Shown here: in pieces, positions 8,901 to 18,062 of the stretch
Layout: every line of letters begins with the position of its first letter
Numbering within the stretch: position 1 is the first letter of the stretch
Program-made: the position numbers and the translations under genes
The notes under the pieces: model-generated
What the model was told of the DNA's origin: nothing
Database searches by the model: none
Seen by the model: only the letters and a program-made list of their open reading frames with translations
NCBI RefSeq assembly: GCF_002157205.1
Contig: NZ_CP021358.1
Span: 3,224,001-3,288,000 of the forward strand
DNA: 64,000 bases
Direction of reading: 5' to 3'
DNA from: Kushneria marisflavi
Lineage (GTDB): Bacteria > Pseudomonadota > Gammaproteobacteria > Pseudomonadales > Halomonadaceae

Positions 8901-9914
8901 GAGCAGCTGCCGGCGCACCTGGTCATGAACATCCGCGTGGTGAATCATGAAGGGCAGGTGCTGGGAGAAGGGCGTGACCTTAATGCGCTGATCGAGCGCT
9001 TTGAGCGTGAAGCCGAGGCGGGTACGAAGGCGATGGCGGGTGACGCATTGTCGCAGCAGGGACTGACACAGTTTCCGAAAGGCGAGCTGCCGCAATCTCA
9101 TGTGCGTGATCAGGCCGGCATTCGTGTCGAAGCCTGGCCGGCGCTGGTCGATGAAGGCGAGACGCTGGGGGTGACGCTCTTTGATCATCCGGACAAGGCC
9201 TATGTACAGCATCGTCACGGCATCAAGCGTCTGGCCATGCGTCGTCTGCCGGATCAGGTTCGTTTTCTGGCGCGCGATCTGCCCGGACTGGAGCGTTGTA
9301 TGCTTCTCTATGCCAACGTCGGTACGCGGCGGGATCTGGTGGATGATTTCATCGAGGCCGTGTTCCTGAGCGTATTTGCCTTTGATCCGCTGCCGCGTGA
9401 TCAGGCGGCCTTTGAAGCCCGTCTTGAAAGCGAGCGTTCGCGGCTGCATGAAACCGCCGAGTCGCTTGTGGCGCTGCTGGAACGCATCCTCAAGCGCCAT
9501 CTCGAGGTCAGCAAGGCGCTCAAGGGCAAGGTGGCCTTCAATCTGGCACTAAGCTGGAGTGATGTCCGTGCCCAGATGCAGCGGCTGGTTTATCCGGGTT
9601 TTATCAGCGCGGCGGGAGAGTGGCTGGCTCAGTATCCGCGCTATATGGAGGCAGCCCGGATCCGGATTGAAAAGGCCCCGCGCGAGGTACGTCGCGATCA
9701 GCTGTCGATGGAGGAGGTCAATGACTTTCAACGACGCCTTGAAGAGAGACGCCGCCGACAGGGGGCTGGCACCGTTCAGGATCAGGCGCTGGAGACGTTT
9801 GGCTGGTGGCTTGAAGAGTTGCGCGTGTCGCTTTTTGCCCAGCAGCTGGGGACGCTGGCACCGGTATCAGCCAAGCGGCTGGAGCGCCAGTGGCAGGAGC
9901 TGACGGCTTCCTGA
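5931..9914 (+). CDS. hrpA: ATP-dependent RNA helicase HrpA
   Basis: The 1327-residue protein is a DEAH-box helicase of full HrpA length (about 1300 in E. coli). It shows Walker A GETGSGKT (K114), the DEAH box at 205-208, ITSATID, the second RecA domain with NVAETSLTVPGI and QRRGRCGR, then the helicase-associated domain and the long C-terminal DUF3418 region. In E. coli HrpA acts in mRNA handling and resolves stalled ribosomes. The predicted start is TTG at 5931 with AGAGGG four bases upstream; a GTG at 5943 is an alternative with poorer spacing. It forms a single-gene unit behind an inverted repeat. Confidence 0.95.
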   Translation: MSENVTDSGESAQQVHASLRRRLDDALISDAVTQGQRLERLTGRIRRGQPVDKALKDIDARLTRSAAQVQGRLGQPVTLEYPPELPVAERHDDILEAIRDHQVVVVAGETGSGKTTQLPKMCLELGLGVRGLIGHTQPRRLAARSVAQRLAQETSSALGSAIGYQVRFTDQTDPTTRVKLMTDGILLAETQHDPQLLRYDAIIIDEAHERSLNIDFLMGYLKRLLAERPDLKVIITSATIDVERFSRHFGHYHDDGTTTPAPVIEVSGRTYPVETHYRPLVRDEREEEDQTLQEGIVTAVEEIGRIEREKRWYTGPRDILIFLPGEREIRETADTLRRLELRDTEVLPLYARLSNSEQNRVFAPHTGRRIVLSTNVAETSLTVPGIRYVIDPGLVRISRYSYRAKVQRLPIEPISQASADQRRGRCGRIAEGVCIRLYSEEDYLSRSAYTEPEIQRTNLASVILSMLSLGLGDIGRFPFVDVPDSRFIKDGFRLLFELGAVDERQHLTKIGRQLARLPIDPRLARMVLAASEFGSLRETLIVVSALSIQDPRERPAEKREAADQKHRQWLDKDSDFTAWINLWQGFEASRAELSGNQLRRWCRDNYLSYLRLREWHDTYRQLKQLTRELALVENEGEPDIARLHQALLTGLLSNLGLHAGSDKDPREYLGARNRKFMIHPGSGLAKRTPKWIMAGEMVETTRLFARQVAAIRPEWIEPLAEHLTKRSYSEPHWEMKRAQVVAHEQVTLFGLPIVAHRKVHYGPIAPEESRELFIRHALVEGQFQTNGAFFEHNRALIEEVEDLEDRARRRDILVDEQTLFEFYDARLPVDIYNGKSFERWRRHAEQQDSSVLFLDMETLLAREASEVTIEQYPDTLELSYQGGGIRYPLSYHFAPNEPDDGVTITVPASMLSTLPGERLEWLVPGLRRDKVIALMKSLPKQYRRQVVPIPDWADAALSALTPGNVSLTSALAEFLRQKTGIRLSADEWRPEQLPAHLVMNIRVVNHEGQVLGEGRDLNALIERFEREAEAGTKAMAGDALSQQGLTQFPKGELPQSHVRDQAGIRVEAWPALVDEGETLGVTLFDHPDKAYVQHRHGIKRLAMRRLPDQVRFLARDLPGLERCMLLYANVGTRRDLVDDFIEAVFLSVFAFDPLPRDQAAFEARLESERSRLHETAESLVALLERILKRHLEVSKALKGKVAFNLALSWSDVRAQMQRLVYPGFISAAGEWLAQYPRYMEAARIRIEKAPREVRRDQLSMEEVNDFQRRLEERRRRQGAGTVQDQALETFGWWLEELRVSLFAQQLGTLAPVSAKRLERQWQELTAS

Positions 9915-10097
9915 CCCAGGGCTGATGGTCGCTGGACTGTACAGTGACCGGAAATCGGCTGACAATGCGGCGTTTGAGTCCTTTGCGCGCTATTAAAATT
10001 GCTGGACGCGGGACGCAGGCACAATGCAGGCGGTTGCCGCAGTAGAACATGATGCAGCGGCTTTTGGGCTGCAGATAACAAGGGACAGGGTGAACGA

Positions 10098-10838
10098 ATG
10101 AAAACATGGACGAACATTGCCGCGGCAACCTTTACCTGTGTCACGCTGGCAGGATGTGCCGGCACTCAGACGCAGGATGGTAACCCTCAGGATCCCTGGG
10201 AAGGATTCAATCGGGGCGTATACTCCTTCAACGACACGCTGGATCGCTATGCCCTCAAGCCGGTCGCACAGGGGTATGATTACATTACGCCGACACCCGT
10301 ACAGGAAGGCGTAGGCAATTTCTTCTCCAACCTTGGTGAAATCGGCAACTCCTTCAACAGTCTGCTGCAGTGGAAGCTGACCAATGCGGGCACCTCGGTC
10401 GGTCGACTGCTGATCAATACCACCCTGGGTCTGGGCGGATTTCTTGATCCGGCCACCCGCATGGGCATCGAGAAGCATGATGAAGACTTTGGCCAGACGC
10501 TGGCTACCTGGGGTGTCGGGTCAGGACCCTATCTGGTTCTGCCGTTCCTCGGGCCAAGCACGGTGCGTGATACGGCCGGCCTGCCGGTGGACTGGTATAC
10601 CGACCCGGTCACCTACGTTGATCATGACGTGACGCGCTGGAGCATACGCTTTATCGATCTGGTGCAGACGCGCGCTTCACTGCTGAGTCAGGAAAAGCTG
10701 ATTCAGGGCGATCGCTATTCGTTCATTCGCGATGCCTACCTGCAGCGCAGGGCGTTTTTGATCAATGATGGTCGGTCCGGCAAGGATCCCTTCGGCAGTG
10801 ACGATCTTGAATTCGATGACAGTGACTTTGCGGAATAA
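10098..10838 (+). CDS. mlaA: MlaA (VacJ) outer-membrane lipoprotein
   Basis: The 246-residue protein starts with a lipoprotein signal ending LAGC, so Cys20 should be lipidated. The MlaA core follows: DPWEGFNR, the FSNLGEIGNSFNSLLQ region, GFLDPATRMGIEKHDEDFGQTLATWG and GPYLVLPFLGPSTVRD. MlaA sits in the outer membrane beside porins and removes misplaced phospholipids from the outer leaflet, passing them to MlaC and the MlaFEDB importer, none of which is in this window. An AGGG ribosome site lies close before the ATG. The phosphatase and STAS genes follow 32 bases later, an arrangement suggesting an operon. Confidence 0.94.
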   Translation: MKTWTNIAAATFTCVTLAGCAGTQTQDGNPQDPWEGFNRGVYSFNDTLDRYALKPVAQGYDYITPTPVQEGVGNFFSNLGEIGNSFNSLLQWKLTNAGTSVGRLLINTTLGLGGFLDPATRMGIEKHDEDFGQTLATWGVGSGPYLVLPFLGPSTVRDTAGLPVDWYTDPVTYVDHDVTRWSIRFIDLVQTRASLLSQEKLIQGDRYSFIRDAYLQRRAFLINDGRSGKDPFGSDDLEFDDSDFAE

Positions 10839-10870
10839 ATCCATCGAACGACCATGGCGGAAAAGCGTTC

Positions 10871-12013
10871 ATGCCTGTCAACACGGCTAGGATAGCGCTT
10901 GTCGATCAGCCCGGAGAGCGTCGCGATGCGCTCTACCGGGCGCTGTCAGCGTGTGGCCGGTTCACGCTGGTGGCCTTTGACAGCCTCGAGGCGTTGCCCG
11001 AAGGGCTGGAAGGTCTGATCGTGCACGCAGATATTGTGCCGGCTTCACGCTGGACGTCACTGGCCAATTGGCTGCCGACTGTGGTCGTCAGCCAGACGCG
11101 CGACAGCCAGGCATTGCTGGCGGCTGTTCAGGCCGGCATGATCGATTATCTGATCGACCCTGTTGATCAGGTATCGCTTTTGACCCAGCTCATGCTCAGG
11201 GCGCTGGATTGTCGACGTGTTCATGCCTCGGCATTGCGCGATCGGGATCGACTGGAACAGCTCAACGAACAGCTTCAGACGCATCTGAGTACGTTGCGTA
11301 CCGACCTCCAGGCCGGTGGGCAGATTCAGCGTCGGCTGCAGCCCATGCCGTGTGCCAGACTCAACGGCATCGAAGGCGATTACTGGATGGCGCCGTCGCT
11401 TTATCTGTCGGGCGACTTTCTCGACTATCAGGCTCATGGCGACCGTTATGTGTTGTTCTGTTTTGCGGACGTGGCCGGGCATGGCGCTTCATCGGCCTTT
11501 GTGACGGTGCTTTTAAAGGCACTGTTTCAGCGCTGGCTGTCACGCTGGAATGCGCGTTTGCCGGAAAATCTGCCGGCCAGATGGCTTGCCCGACTTAACC
11601 GGGAGCTGCTGGACACCGGAATCGGCAAGCATGCCGCCATCGTGGTCGGCGTCATCGATTGTCAGACCCGAACGCTGCACTATTCGCTGGGTGCACAGAT
11701 GCCCATGCCGATTCTGGCCACGAAGGACGGTGTGCGTCAGCTTGAAGGGCAGGGGGCTGCGGTTGGGCTGTTTCCGGATGTCGAATATCCGACCTACCAT
11801 TGCGAGCTGCCAGAGCAGTTCAGGCTCTGGCTATGCTCGGATGGGGTCTTTGACTGTCTGCCTGGTAATAACATCGAAGAACGTCTTTCTGCGCTGTGCG
11901 AGCATATCGGCAATGCAGGAAGCATCAGTGATCTGAAATCATCGCTGGCCCTGTCCGATGCGTTACCGGATGACATTACCTTTCTTACCCTGAGCGGTTT
12001 CAATGATGGATGA
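10871..12013 (+). CDS. response-regulator-like PP2C (SpoIIE-type) phosphatase
   Basis: The 380-residue protein has three parts. Residues 5-115 resemble a CheY-type receiver, but the first acidic pair is D-Q and the conserved lysine before Pro is Asp96 (LIDPV instead of LxKP), so it may be a pseudo-receiver. Residues 115-150 form a likely coiled coil (DRLEQLNEQLQTHL). Residues 150-375 form a SpoIIE/RsbU phosphatase with SGDF, FADVAGHG and CSDGVFD metal-binding motifs. Such enzymes dephosphorylate a STAS antagonist, here almost certainly the next gene, which overlaps by 11 bases. It resembles HsbR of Pseudomonas, but no HATPase kinase domain follows the phosphatase. HsbR/RssB-like is an inference. 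Confidence 0.85.
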   Translation: MPVNTARIALVDQPGERRDALYRALSACGRFTLVAFDSLEALPEGLEGLIVHADIVPASRWTSLANWLPTVVVSQTRDSQALLAAVQAGMIDYLIDPVDQVSLLTQLMLRALDCRRVHASALRDRDRLEQLNEQLQTHLSTLRTDLQAGGQIQRRLQPMPCARLNGIEGDYWMAPSLYLSGDFLDYQAHGDRYVLFCFADVAGHGASSAFVTVLLKALFQRWLSRWNARLPENLPARWLARLNRELLDTGIGKHAAIVVGVIDCQTRTLHYSLGAQMPMPILATKDGVRQLEGQGAAVGLFPDVEYPTYHCELPEQFRLWLCSDGVFDCLPGNNIEERLSALCEHIGNAGSISDLKSSLALSDALPDDITFLTLSGFNDG

Positions 12014-12497
12014 AGGACGACTTCAGGCGGCTTTTGAAAAGGGCACCTTTGTGCTCAGACTGACCGGAGATGTGCGCCTGACACTCTGTGCGACCCTGGA
12101 CCAGCAGGTGGAGCCTCTTGCAAGGCTTCCGGGGCTCGAGCGCGTCGTCATCGATCTGCGCCAGGTGATCAACATGGATTCCACGGCGCTCGGATTTCTG
12201 GCCAAGATTGCGCTCGCCGTGCGTCAGCGCATTCCGGGTCAGCCGCTGGTAGCGGTCGATCATCCCGATGTCAGACGCATGCTTGATGTCATGGGGTTTC
12301 AGAAGTACGTCAATATCATCGACATACCCTGGTCGGAGCCTGCCGATTTCAGCGATCTACCCGCACTGGAAAGCAGTGAGGAAGAGCTGCGCGATCGAAT
12401 TCTTGAAGCCCACCGTACACTGGCGGCGATGAGCGAATACAATCGCATCGAATTTCAGCCGCTCATCGAATTGCTGGAATCCCAGCGAGAGCACTGA
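12003..12497 (+). CDS. STAS-domain anti-sigma-factor antagonist, HsbA-like
   Basis: The 164-residue product has an N-terminal STAS domain (about 1-108) with the signature VINMDSTALGFLAK. Ser60 or Thr61 lies in the position phosphorylated in SpoIIAA-like antagonists. A tail of about 50 residues (SEEELRDRILEAHRTL) follows and looks helical. It begins inside the phosphatase gene (11-base overlap), which implies coupled translation and a one-to-one pairing. In partner-switch systems the unphosphorylated STAS protein binds an anti-sigma kinase. In Pseudomonas HsbA acts on FlgM and on a diguanylate cyclase. Neither a kinase nor a sigma factor is encoded in this window. Confidence 0.86.
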   Translation: MMDEGRLQAAFEKGTFVLRLTGDVRLTLCATLDQQVEPLARLPGLERVVIDLRQVINMDSTALGFLAKIALAVRQRIPGQPLVAVDHPDVRRMLDVMGFQKYVNIIDIPWSEPADFSDLPALESSEEELRDRILEAHRTLAAMSEYNRIEFQPLIELLESQREH

Positions 12498-12560
12498 CCC
12501 CGAAGACCGTGCGTCCCAGCGCATAGCGCACGCTGCCCGGGGTCTGATCTGGAGAACGAC

Positions 12561-13760
12561 TTGCCTATTATTGGAGCCAGACGCCTGGCTTTGCTGGTGG
12601 CCGCCAATACGGCCCTGGCGCCCTTTGCCATTGATGCTTACCTGCCAGCCATTCCTGCCCTTGCCCTGCACATTGATGCCAATATTCACCTGACCGAGCT
12701 TTCAATCAGTGTCTTTTTACTTGGGATGGCGCTGGGGCAGCTGGTGTTTGGCCCCCTGTCGGATCGGGTCGGGCGCAAGCCGGTGCTGCTGGGAGGGATT
12801 ATTACCTTTACGCTTTCCAGCCTTTTACTGACGCAGATCGAAGCGTTCTGGCCCCTCATGATATTGCGGTTTCTGCAGGCGCTGGGTGGAGGGGCCTGTG
12901 TGGTCAATTCACCTGCCATCGTGCGGGACTGCTTCTCGGGGCGAGAGGCCGCGCGGGTGCTTTCAACGATGGTCATGATCCTGATGCTGGCGCCACTGGT
13001 GGCACCTACGGTCGGGAGTGTACTGCTGACGCTGGTCGATTGGTGGGCCATCTTCCTGTTTCTGGCTCTGTATGGCGCAGCTCTGCTGTATCTGATCATC
13101 ACTTATCTGCCTGAAACCCGAACGCCTGACAAGCGCTCGCCTCACGGGGCAGGGCAGGTCCTGCGCAACTATGTACGGGTGCTCAAACACCGCGAAGCCA
13201 TGGGCTACATTGCTGCCGTGTCTCTGTCCTTTGCAGGCATGTTCTGTTTTATTAACAGCTCTCCATATGTCTATATGGAGTATTACGGGGTGTCCAGTCA
13301 GCTTTACCCATTCATCTTTGGGGCCAATATCGTGGTTATGGCACTCTCCAACCGCCTGAATATACGGCTCTTGGCGCGATATTCACCTCAGCAGCTTTTG
13401 AGACTGGGGCTTGGCATTCAGCTGGCGGCCGGTACATTGATTGTGGCATCGGTACTCGCAGGTCTTGATGCACTATGGTGGATGGTGGTGCTGATCATGT
13501 TTTTTGTTGGGGTCAACGGTCTCATTTCACCCAATGCCGTCTCTTCCATGCTGGATCACTTTCCAGACATGAGTGCCACGGCGAACGCGGTGCTGGGCAG
13601 TCTACAATTCACGGCGGGCGGCCTTGCCGGGGCATTGGTCAGCGGCCTCCAGATGGAGAGCATCTGGCCGATGGTACTGGGTATGGTAGGCGCCAGTCTT
13701 TGCGCCAATACGCTGTTGCGTGTGCTGGCCCCATCTGTTCGAGCAAGGGAAGTATTGTGA
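12561..13760 (+). CDS. Bcr/CflA family multidrug efflux MFS transporter
   Basis: The 399-residue protein has about 12 hydrophobic segments. The family start pattern is FAIDAYLPAIPAL and the MFS loop motif GPLSDRVGRKPVLLGG lies between helices 2 and 3. The RFLQALGGGACVVNSPAIVRD segment is typical of the Bcr/CflA drug:proton antiporters. The start is TTG at 12561 with GGAG at 12551-12554, since no ATG occurs nearby in frame. It lies 63 bases after the STAS gene and 63 bases before the PerM-type gene. Its substrate cannot be told from sequence; bicyclomycin, sulfonamide or amino acid export are known for relatives. Confidence 0.85.
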   Translation: MPIIGARRLALLVAANTALAPFAIDAYLPAIPALALHIDANIHLTELSISVFLLGMALGQLVFGPLSDRVGRKPVLLGGIITFTLSSLLLTQIEAFWPLMILRFLQALGGGACVVNSPAIVRDCFSGREAARVLSTMVMILMLAPLVAPTVGSVLLTLVDWWAIFLFLALYGAALLYLIITYLPETRTPDKRSPHGAGQVLRNYVRVLKHREAMGYIAAVSLSFAGMFCFINSSPYVYMEYYGVSSQLYPFIFGANIVVMALSNRLNIRLLARYSPQQLLRLGLGIQLAAGTLIVASVLAGLDALWWMVVLIMFFVGVNGLISPNAVSSMLDHFPDMSATANAVLGSLQFTAGGLAGALVSGLQMESIWPMVLGMVGASLCANTLLRVLAPSVRAREVL

Positions 13761-13823
13761 AATGCGCGCTGTGTGACGGGGTATGTCGTTACAGTGCCCG
13801 ACAACGGTATCCATGAGGCTGGC

Positions 13824-14909
13824 ATGAAAAGCGACCCGGAGCAGGATCAGCACCATTTTCCCTACCACCTGATACTTACCTTTGCCTCACTGGTCATCAT
13901 CGTGACCGGTCTCAAGCTTGGCGCGGGGCTTTTTGTCCCGGTGCTGCTGTCGCTGTTTGTCGCCATTTTATGTTCTCGTCCCGTTAAATGGCTTCATGGA
14001 CGAGGCATGAGCGTCAACCTGTCAATTCTTTGTGTGCTGCTTGTCGTGACGCTGGCCAGTGCGCTACTGATCTGGCTGGTGATGGCGCGGCTGGGAGATC
14101 TGGTCAATCAGCTGCCGGCGCTGGAGCAGTCGCTCGGGGATCACTATGCCGGGCTTCTCAAGTGGTTTAATGCGTTGGGGCTGCCCTTCGATGCGCAGGC
14201 GTTACAGGATGCTCTGGATCCCGGCATGCTCATGGATTCCCTGCCATCGCTTCTGGGGGGGATCGGCAACTTCATTACCCAGCTGGGCATCATTATTATT
14301 CTGATCGTCTTTATCCTGTATGAGACGCTGGATTTTCCCTACAAGCTTTCACAAGCCGTCGAGCAACCCCATGGCAGTCTTGCGCGCTTTACCCAGTTTT
14401 CCAGAACACTTCAGCGTTATCTGCTGGTTAAAACGGTTATCAGCGCCATCACCGGGGCGCTGATTGCGATCTGCTGTCTGGTGCTTCATGTTGAATTTGC
14501 GCTGCTGTGGGGAGTGCTGGGCTTTTTCCTGAACTTTATTCCCAATATTGGCTCGATTATCGCAGCCGTGCCGGCAGTGCTTCTGACGCTGATCATGCCA
14601 GAAGGAGGCTTTGTCAAAGCGGCCATTCTCAGTGGGGCTTATGTCTCGATCAATTTTGTGCTGGGCAATCTCATCGAGCCGCGCATCATGGGGCAGACGC
14701 TGGGGATGTCGACGCTGGCAGCCTTCATGTCACTGGTTTTCTGGGGCTGGATTTTTGGTCCGGTGGGGCTTTTTCTGTCGGTGCCGCTGACCATGTCCCT
14801 CAAGATCCTGCTCGACAGTCATCCGGATACGCGCTGGATTTCAATTTTGCTGGGTCCCAACCGGGAACGTCGCCGGAGAGCGAGGGAAGGCATGCCGACA
14901 GAAGGCTGA
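13824..14909 (+). CDS. AI-2E transporter/PerM family membrane protein
   Basis: The 361-residue protein has about eight hydrophobic segments and the family features GLKLGAGLFVPVLLSLFVAIL near the N-terminus, a periplasmic helical stretch (NQLPALEQSLGDHY), and the conserved C-terminal region FFLNFIPNIGSIIAAVPAVLL. The NLIEPRIMGQTLGMS segment is the strongest family signature. I chose ATG 13824, preceded by GAGG, rather than the upstream open frame to 13773. Family members were linked to autoinducer-2 export (TqsA) or Na/H antiport in halophiles. The actual role here is unknown. It ends shortly before a shared terminator. Confidence 0.82.
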   Translation: MKSDPEQDQHHFPYHLILTFASLVIIVTGLKLGAGLFVPVLLSLFVAILCSRPVKWLHGRGMSVNLSILCVLLVVTLASALLIWLVMARLGDLVNQLPALEQSLGDHYAGLLKWFNALGLPFDAQALQDALDPGMLMDSLPSLLGGIGNFITQLGIIIILIVFILYETLDFPYKLSQAVEQPHGSLARFTQFSRTLQRYLLVKTVISAITGALIAICCLVLHVEFALLWGVLGFFLNFIPNIGSIIAAVPAVLLTLIMPEGGFVKAAILSGAYVSINFVLGNLIEPRIMGQTLGMSTLAAFMSLVFWGWIFGPVGLFLSVPLTMSLKILLDSHPDTRWISILLGPNRERRRRAREGMPTEG

Positions 14910-14942
14910 GCATGATCATTTCAATATGACAGGCATAAAAAA

Positions 14943-14960
14943 ACGCTCCCGAGGGAGCGT
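14943..14960. terminator. bidirectional terminator between the perM-type gene and trxA
   Basis: ACGCTCC and GGAGCGT form a stem around CGAG, flanked by an A-run on the left and a T-run on the right. It can end transcription from either direction for these convergent genes. Confidence 0.85.
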
Positions 14961-14985
14961 TTTTGATGGATCCAACGCGCTCATA

Positions 14986-15309
14986 TCAGGCGTTTTGATC
15001 GATGAACTGCACCAGCTGAGTCTTGGATTGTGCACCCACTAGAGAAGCGACCTTGGCACCATCCTTGAACATGATAACCGTCGGAACACCGCGGACGCCC
15101 TGTTCAGCAGCGATGTCCTGAGCATCATCAACATTGATGCTGACCACCTTGAGCTCGCCTGACTTCTCTTCGGCGACTTCGTCGACCACCGGGGCCATCA
15201 TTTTGCAGGGGCCACACCACGGGGCCCAGAATTTCAGCAATACAGGCTTGTCAGCCTGCATGACTTCCTGGTCGAAATTGGCGCTGGTAACGTCAACATT
15301 GTTAGCCAT
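14986..15309 (-). CDS. trxA: thioredoxin 1
   Basis: The 107-residue protein has the classic active site WCGPCK, with redox cysteines C32 and C35, the cis-proline region RGVPTVIMF, and normal length. It reduces cytoplasmic disulfides and is the usual electron donor for PAPS reductase, encoded at 17442 in this window. It is a single gene with a shared terminator downstream. The sequence AGTAAATC before the ATG (plus-strand GATTTACTCC) contains a GGAG ribosome site. Identification is secure. Confidence 0.96.
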   Translation of the reverse strand: MANNVDVTSANFDQEVMQADKPVLLKFWAPWCGPCKMMAPVVDEVAEEKSGELKVVSINVDDAQDIAAEQGVRGVPTVIMFKDGAKVASLVGAQSKTQLVQFIDQNA

Positions 15310-15433
15310 GATTTACTCCAGTGATTACATGTACAGGCTGTATGGGAAAGATGTTAGCGGGTAGCAGTGAGCGAGGCAAATGTGTCTCTGCGATGGTACT
15401 CATTGAGCAAAGCGATTAACGACGTGTTTGTGT

Positions 15434-16213
15434 TCAAAAAAACGCGTATCGAATGCCCATGCTCAATAGTAACAGTGTCAGCATGCCTCGCAGCAGGTTG
15501 TCAGGCAGATATTTCGAAAGCCATGCGCCCAGATGAATGGCCGGGACCGAACCGACGAGAAGCGCGAGCAAAAGGGCGAAATCAACGTTGCCCAGCAGCA
15601 GGTGACCGCCGCCGGCGACCAGTGTCAACGGCACGGCATGTGCGATATCAGTGCCTACAACCTTCCCTGAAGAAAAGAAGGGATAAAGCAGCATCAATAC
15701 CGCAGTGCCAAATACACCGGCGCCCACCGAAGAGAGCGTGACGCAGACGCCCAGCACGATACCCGCTGCCACGGTTAGCGGCGCAACATGACGATTGACC
15801 CAGCGGTCACCCTGACCGGTCCAGCGCTGAAGCGGTGTCTTGAAGATCAATACGGCCGCTGTAAGGATCAGCATGATCCCAAGCGTGGTGGTAATCAGCG
15901 TGCTGTAATCATGTGCACCGGTGAAAAAGCGGTTCAGCACAAAAACAGTCAGGATCGCTGCCGGAACACTGCCGGCGGACAATCTCAGCATGACTTTCCA
16001 GTCGATATGCCCCTGCTTCTGGTGGCTGAAGATGCCGCTGATCTTGGTAAAGGCCGCGTATAGAAGATCCGTGCCCACGGCAACGTGCGGGGGAAATCCA
16101 AAGGTCAGCAGAATGGGGGTCATCAGTGAGCCGCCGCCGATGCCAGAGAGCCCTACTGCGATACCGACGCCTGCGCCGGCAAGTACATAAAGCAGAAAAT
16201 CGATAAGTGACAT
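15434..16213 (-). CDS. TauE/SafE family anion permease
   Basis: The protein (about 259 residues) has eight or so hydrophobic helices and two copies of the family pattern, with GxxxGxxxGLSGIGGGSLMTPIL at the start and GVCVTLSSVGAGVFGTAVLMLLYP in the middle. Family members export or import sulfite, sulfoacetate or other small anions. The neighbours trxA, cysB and cysH make a sulfur compound the likely cargo, but that is inference from position. The start may be ATG at 16213 (MSLIDF) or at 16225 four codons earlier; neither has a strong ribosome site. It is transcribed divergently from cysB. Confidence 0.82.
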   Translation of the reverse strand: MSLIDFLLYVLAGAGVGIAVGLSGIGGGSLMTPILLTFGFPPHVAVGTDLLYAAFTKISGIFSHQKQGHIDWKVMLRLSAGSVPAAILTVFVLNRFFTGAHDYSTLITTTLGIMLILTAAVLIFKTPLQRWTGQGDRWVNRHVAPLTVAAGIVLGVCVTLSSVGAGVFGTAVLMLLYPFFSSGKVVGTDIAHAVPLTLVAGGGHLLLGNVDFALLLALLVGSVPAIHLGAWLSKYLPDNLLRGMLTLLLLSMGIRYAFF

Positions 16214-16225
16214 GCTAAATCCCAT

Positions 16226-17354
<1,129 letters not shown>

Positions 17355-17370
17355 GTATCGTCAGGCATAA

Positions 17371-17401
17371 AAAAGGCTCGCCAGTTTCTGGCGAGCCTTT
17401 T
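17371..17401. terminator. bidirectional terminator between cysB and cysH
   Basis: A 13-bp perfect stem (arms 17371-17383 and 17389-17401) surrounds a 5-base loop, with an A-run on one side and a T-run on the other. It serves both convergent genes. Confidence 0.93.
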
Positions 17402-17441
17402 TTGTTGGTGTCGACCGTTGAGCGTTCGTCACCCGAGCAAT

Positions 17442-18062
17442 TCAGTGCTGCAAATGCAGCCCACATTCGCGGGTTTCTTCGCCCTTGGTCGGATCAAAAT
17501 AATCGAAGTTGTTGGGCAGGTCGTGTTTGACCAGATAGTTATGCATGTCCTTGCTGCTCCAGTGTAGTACCGGGGCTATCTTGATCAGGCCGTCTTGGTT
17601 GATGCTGACCGGCTGCATCTGGGCACGATTCGCCGTGTCCGACGCGCGCAGGGCCGTAAACCATACGCCGGGATTGGTTTCACGCAGAGCGCGCTCAAAG
17701 GGCTCGAGCTTGACCTCTCGGGTGAAGGCTTCATGGCGTGGATCATCCAGAGCCGGCGTCGGCCCCTCTACGGCTTCTCGATGGGCGCGCGTGCGCATCG
17801 GGAGATAGATGATGCGGTTAAGGCCGAGCTTCTGGCTCACCTTATCGGCAAACTGGTAGGTGGCTGATGTATTGTAGCCGGAGTCCATCCAGACAATCGG
17901 AATGTCGGGACGAACCTGCGTCACCATGTGAAGGATGACGGCTTCAAAGGGGCGGAAATTGGTGGTGCAAATGGGATGCTTGTCGAGCGACAGTGCCCAT
18001 TCCACCAGTGCCTGAGGATCATTGCCCAGCCTTGCATTGATCTCATCGATATTCAGCGACAT
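17442..18062 (-). CDS. cysH: phosphoadenosine phosphosulfate reductase, compact form
   Basis: The 206-residue protein reduces PAPS to sulfite with thioredoxin or glutaredoxin. It keeps the catalytic ECGLH motif at the extreme C-terminus (Cys200), the RPDIPIVWMDSGYNTSATY segment of the ATP-pyrophosphatase-like fold, and WFTALRASDTANRA. There are only two cysteines (C32 and C200), so the four-cysteine iron-sulfur site of APS reductases is absent, and PAPS is the likely substrate. It is shorter than E. coli CysH (244) and lacks the GDTHTT loop before the tail. An AAGGATGGAG ribosome site precedes the ATG. It is convergent with cysB. Confidence 0.87.
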   Translation of the reverse strand: MSLNIDEINARLGNDPQALVEWALSLDKHPICTTNFRPFEAVILHMVTQVRPDIPIVWMDSGYNTSATYQFADKVSQKLGLNRIIYLPMRTRAHREAVEGPTPALDDPRHEAFTREVKLEPFERALRETNPGVWFTALRASDTANRAQMQPVSINQDGLIKIAPVLHWSSKDMHNYLVKHDLPNNFDYFDPTKGEETRECGLHLQH

